A stretch of DNA of 7,411 bases from QHWK01 sp035315685 (GTDB lineage: Bacteria > Acidobacteriota > Vicinamibacteria > Vicinamibacterales > CAVVIG01): the NCBI GenBank assembly GCA_035315685.1, contig DATFXR010000023.1:1-7411 (forward strand), in the 5' to 3' direction. Within the stretch, counting starts at the first letter, position 1; the number at the start of each line of letters is the position of its first letter. The translations under genes were made by a program, and so were the position numbers. Shown here piece by piece: positions 5,548 to 7,411 of this stretch. A model generated the notes under the pieces. The model ran no database searches, had not been told where the DNA came from, and was given only the letters and a program-made list of their open reading frames with translations.

Positions 5548-6375
5548 TTAATTACCCAGCTGACGCGCGAGATCGTTGAAGTCCGTCGCCGACACATCGA
5601 CTGACGCGTCCGCTTTCACGTCTGGTTTGCCGTTCGGACCGTACTCATTCGGCCGCGTCACGAACGCCGTCCGCAAGCCTGCCGCCTTGGCGGCGCGCAG
5701 ATCGCCAAGGTGCGCGGCGACCATCATCACCGCGCCGCGCGACAGGTTCAGGAAGTCGGCGGCCGACTCGTAGACCTCGTGATCCGGTTTGTAGTGCCGC
5801 ACCAGCTCGGCGCCGAGGATGCAGTCCCACGGCAGATGCGCGTGCTTTGCGAGGTCGGTCATCAGTGCGATGTTGCCGTTCGAGAGCGGCGCGATCGTGA
5901 AGCGCTGCTTGAGGCGCGTCAGGCCGGCGACCGTGTCGGGCCACGGGTCGAGCCGGTGCCACGCCCGATTGAGATCGTCCGTCTCCTCGGCGGTCAGCGA
6001 CGTGATCGCAAAGTCGGCGAGGATCTTGTCGAGCGTCATCCGGTGAAGATCGTCCAGCTTCGTCCACGGCAGCTCGCCGCTGCGCACGCGATTCATGCTC
6101 GGCCCGTAGCCGGCGCGCCACGCATCGGCGAACTTGGTGCCGTCGACGGTCAGCTGCTTGCGGCGCGCCAGCTGCTCGACTTCACGGGCGACCGCCGTGC
6201 GCCAGTCCACCACGGTCCCGAACACATCGAAGACGAGCGCCTTGACCTGCGCCAGGTCGGACCGCGATCCGCTGCCGGCCTGTGATGCCGACTGTGCCGC
6301 GGCGTGCCACACCGCGGCGCCGACAGGGCCGACCACGCTCGCCTGAAGCCACGATCGCCGTGAAAGGGTCGTCAT
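5548..6375 (-). CDS. Tat-exported haloacid dehalogenase type II-like HAD hydrolase
   Basis: A 275-residue HAD-superfamily protein resembling (S)-2-haloacid dehalogenases, which hydrolyse 2-haloacids to 2-hydroxyacids. It begins MTTLSRRSWLQ, a twin-arginine motif (Arg6-Arg7), followed by a hydrophobic stretch and a likely cleavage near A27 or A33. The HAD core follows: Asp50 in FDVFGTVVDWR (nucleophile; Arg59 at the usual substrate-carboxylate position), PLSNGN with Ser165/Asn166, Lys196 in YKPDHEVY, and VAAHLGDLRAAKAAGL with Asp225. All catalytic positions appear present. The ATG at 6375 is preferred over a GTG at 6405, because the Tat motif should be N-terminal and a GGCGGTGG stretch lies just before it. 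Export is unusual for a type II dehalogenase, and activity on halogenated acids is inferred. It lies 49 bp upstream of the sensor kinase, on the same strand. Confidence 0.88.
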   Translation of the reverse strand: MTTLSRRSWLQASVVGPVGAAVWHAAAQSASQAGSGSRSDLAQVKALVFDVFGTVVDWRTAVAREVEQLARRKQLTVDGTKFADAWRAGYGPSMNRVRSGELPWTKLDDLHRMTLDKILADFAITSLTAEETDDLNRAWHRLDPWPDTVAGLTRLKQRFTIAPLSNGNIALMTDLAKHAHLPWDCILGAELVRHYKPDHEVYESAADFLNLSRGAVMMVAAHLGDLRAAKAAGLRTAFVTRPNEYGPNGKPDVKADASVDVSATDFNDLARQLGN

Positions 6376-6407
6376 GTCAGCACCACCGCCTTCAGAGAAG
6401 TGCACAG

Positions 6408-6503
6408 CAATTAAGAATTTAGAATTAAGAACTCGTGACCTACGCGATCATCGCGCATTCTTAATTCTTAATTCTTAATTCTTAATTCTTTAATTCTTAA
6501 TTG
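6408..6503. repeat. Inverted heptamer-repeat element, copy 2 (GAATTAA arms, 20-bp core)
   Basis: The left arm is CAATTAA, GAATTTA, GAATTAA, GAACTCG (6408-6435). The core (6436-6455) includes the self-complementary CGCGATCATCGCG. The right arm (6456-6503) is CATTC, four perfect TTAATTC units, one 8-bp unit with an extra T (6489-6496), and TTAATTG. The outermost units CAATTAA and TTAATTG are exact complements. Both copies leave the left arm with GAAYTCGTG, so they are homologous at that edge, yet the cores differ. It lies between two codirectional genes, 33 bp upstream of the HAD start and 12 bp downstream of the zinc-ribbon stop. Confidence 0.85.
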
Positions 6504-6515
6504 CACGAGACAGCG

Positions 6516-6767
6516 TCAGTGCCCCTCGTGCTCCTTCCGATATTCCTCCTCGGCCACCAGCTTGTCCTTGTTTGCCTTGATCTGCCGCTGCCGCGAATCG
6601 CGCACCGCGGCCTTGTGGCGCTCCTCGGTGTGGAGGGCGAATCCGGACAGGAGCTTCTCGATCTCGGTACTTCGACATTCCGGACAGTGCGGCGGCGGAT
6701 CCTGCGGTCGGACCAGCGCCTCGAATTCGTGGTCGCACTTGGTGCAGTGGAAATCGTAGAGCGGCAT
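6516..6767 (-). CDS. FmdB-type zinc ribbon protein
   Basis: An 83-residue protein with the FmdB-family start MPLYDFHCTKCDHEFE. Two CxxC knuckles (C8/C11 and C28/C31, the second in PHCPECRS) should bind one zinc ion. The family usually continues with a short segment like STEIEKLLSGFALH, as here. The remaining third is charged and helical (Lys/Arg/Glu-rich, ending EEEYRKEHEGH). The name comes from an archaeal regulator of formylmethanofuran dehydrogenase; bacterial members are widespread and mostly uncharacterised, so a regulatory or chaperone-like role is only inferred. There is no Shine-Dalgarno before the ATG, but TATGAT lies 11 bp upstream, so the leader would be very short. The gene lies between the octamer element (upstream) and heptamer element copy 2 (downstream). 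Confidence 0.9.
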   Translation of the reverse strand: MPLYDFHCTKCDHEFEALVRPQDPPPHCPECRSTEIEKLLSGFALHTEERHKAAVRDSRQRQIKANKDKLVAEEEYRKEHEGH

Positions 6768-6778
6768 ATCGGGATTTC

Positions 6779-6784
6779 ATCATA
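6779..6784 (-). promoter_or_regulatory. −10 box TATGAT upstream of the zinc-ribbon gene
   Basis: TATGAT on the minus strand matches the −10 consensus at five of six bases and ends 11 bp before the ATG. The start would be about four to six bases upstream of the ATG. No convincing −35 element is seen at 16-18 bp, only GTGACA at a short 13-bp spacing. Confidence 0.35.
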
Positions 6785-6871
6785 CGGCCCGGCACGCTGT
6801 CACGCGTGAGCCGGAACTGCCGGTGTCGCGGGCTCCGTCGCGCGTCGAACGCCGCGAAGTTACGACGGCAT

Positions 6872-6931
6872 GCCACGAAGACACGAAGACACGAAGCATG
6901 TTTGTACAAGATTTCTTCGTGCCTTCGTGGC
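6872..6931. repeat. Inverted octamer-repeat element (ACACGAAG arms)
   Basis: The left arm has three 8-bp units, CCACGAAG then ACACGAAG twice (6873-6896), preceded by G. After an AT-richer loop the right arm reads CTTCGTGCCTTCGTGGC (6915-6931). It pairs with GCCACGAAGACACGAAG (6872-6888) at 16 of 17 positions. The element fills the gap between the propeller's 3' end and the zinc-ribbon gene's 5' end. Its design matches the heptamer elements, but with a different unit length and sequence. It contains no stop codon in the octamer on either strand. Confidence 0.8.
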
Positions 6932-6942
6932 GGTACGCACCG

Positions 6943-7411
6943 TCAGTCCGGCAGCGTCGCTTCGACGCGCTTCGGATCGATGCGCCACACGTTGCCAGCC
7001 TCGAGGTTCGACAGCCAGATCGATCCGAGACCGACGCGGACCGCGTCGCCGCCTTTGCCGTAGAACTGCTGGACGACCGCGTTGGTGGACGGATCGATTC
7101 GCGACAACGGGAACTCGAAGGCGGTCACCCACACCGATCCTTCACCGACCGCGATGTCGCCGCCGCCGCCGGGCACGCCCACGTCGATCGTCGCGGCCAC
7201 CTTGTTCGTCTTCGGATCGATCCGCGAAACGCTGCCGTCGCCCTGGTTGAGCGTCCACACCGCGCCGGCGCCGGTCGCGATGAAGCGCGGCGACGGCCCG
7301 ACCGGAATCGTCTCGATCACCAGGTTCGTGTTGGGGTCCACGCGGGCGACAGTGCTCTTGTCCGTGCTGGTCACCCAGACGGCGCCTTCACCGAACGCGA
7401 GGCCGTACGAT
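6943..7411 (-). CDS. Virginiamycin-B-lyase/YVTN-like β-propeller protein (5' end cut by window)
   Basis: The reading frame is open to the right edge, so the true start is outside; the in-frame GTG at 7374 is inside a repeat and not a likely start. About 155 residues are visible. They consist of roughly 45-residue blades of the pattern GxG[AS][VI]W followed by SRIDPxTNxV. Blade openings are GEGAVWVTS, GAGAVWTLN, GEGSVWVTA and GLGSIWLSN, and closing motifs are VARVDPNTN, VSRIDPKTN, LSRIDPSTN and VWRIDPKR. This is the repeat style of Vgb-like and YVTN propellers. Such proteins are often exported and bind ligands or partners; few have known enzyme activity. The stop TGA follows RIDPKRVEATLPD. Which function applies cannot be told from the visible part. 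Confidence 0.85.
   Translation of the reverse strand, partial: SYGLAFGEGAVWVTSTDKSTVARVDPNTNLVIETIPVGPSPRFIATGAGAVWTLNQGDGSVSRIDPKTNKVAATIDVGVPGGGGDIAVGEGSVWVTAFEFPLSRIDPSTNAVVQQFYGKGGDAVRVGLGSIWLSNLEAGNVWRIDPKRVEATLPD

Noticed and set aside
6376..6405. Ten-codon N-terminal extension of the HAD gene from GTG at 6405
   Set aside because: It would bury the twin-arginine motif behind a Gly-rich leader that is simply the ribosome-site region.
6408..6503. CRISPR or a microsatellite within a gene
   Set aside because: Units are only 7 bp with no spacers, and the arms are inverted around a core, so this is not a CRISPR array; it lies wholly between genes.
3472..6503. The two heptamer elements as ends of one composite transposon
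   Set aside because: The DNA between them holds only a kinase and a HAD gene with host-like composition; no transposase and no target duplication are seen.
6490..6909. Minus-strand ORF of 139 codons overlapping the zinc-ribbon gene
   Set aside because: It runs through the octamer repeat, the intergenic gap and, out of frame, the zinc-ribbon gene; its IKN end is only repeat sequence.

Overview
This is a GC-rich bacterial window with strong third-position GC in its genes. The gene set is a cholesterol-oxidase-like GMC oxidoreductase, a divergent α/β hydrolase, a membrane PAS histidine kinase, a Tat-exported HAD protein, an FmdB-type zinc ribbon and a Vgb/YVTN-type β-propeller. Short tandem-repeat hairpins sit in the gaps. 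Together these suggest a soil-type Acidobacteriota (perhaps Vicinamibacteria) or a similar GC-rich Gram-negative; this is inferred from gene style, as no rRNA or marker gene is present. No tRNA, rRNA, CRISPR array, insertion sequence or phage gene was seen.

Layout. Positions 1-1208 (minus) hold the first 402 codons of an α/β hydrolase whose nucleophile elbow carries Cys instead of Ser. Only 33 bp away, 1242-2804 (plus) encodes a complete GMC oxidoreductase, so the two form a tight divergent pair that probably acts on one lipid or steroid-like substrate. The GMC stop codon lies in a perfect 12-bp inverted repeat (2795-2819). Facing it on the minus strand is a compact unit: a consensus σ54 promoter (3023-3037), a leader of about 64 nt, a Shine-Dalgarno sequence, and a 31-codon GTG-started peptide gene (2853-2948) ending 33 bp before the same hairpin. 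The rest of the gap to 3262 holds two palindromes, a doubtful 21-aa ORF with an excellent ribosome site, and three phased GACAG repeats. A 71-aa hypothetical protein (3263-3478, plus) follows, possibly on a nearly leaderless transcript.

From 3588 to the right edge all genes run on the minus strand. In transcription order they are the β-propeller (cut by the right edge), the FmdB-type zinc ribbon, the Tat-exported type II haloacid-dehalogenase-like protein, and the orphan sensor kinase. The last two are 49 bp apart and could be co-transcribed.

Three intergenic gaps in this half carry the same kind of object: short tandem repeats in inverted orientation around a core. Two are made of the heptamer GAATTAA (3472-3601 and 6408-6503) and one of the octamer ACACGAAG (6872-6931). 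The 3472-3601 heptamer element supplies the stop codons of both genes that converge on it. The strongest leads are the σ54-driven micro-gene, the heptamer/octamer element family, and the Cys-elbow hydrolase.
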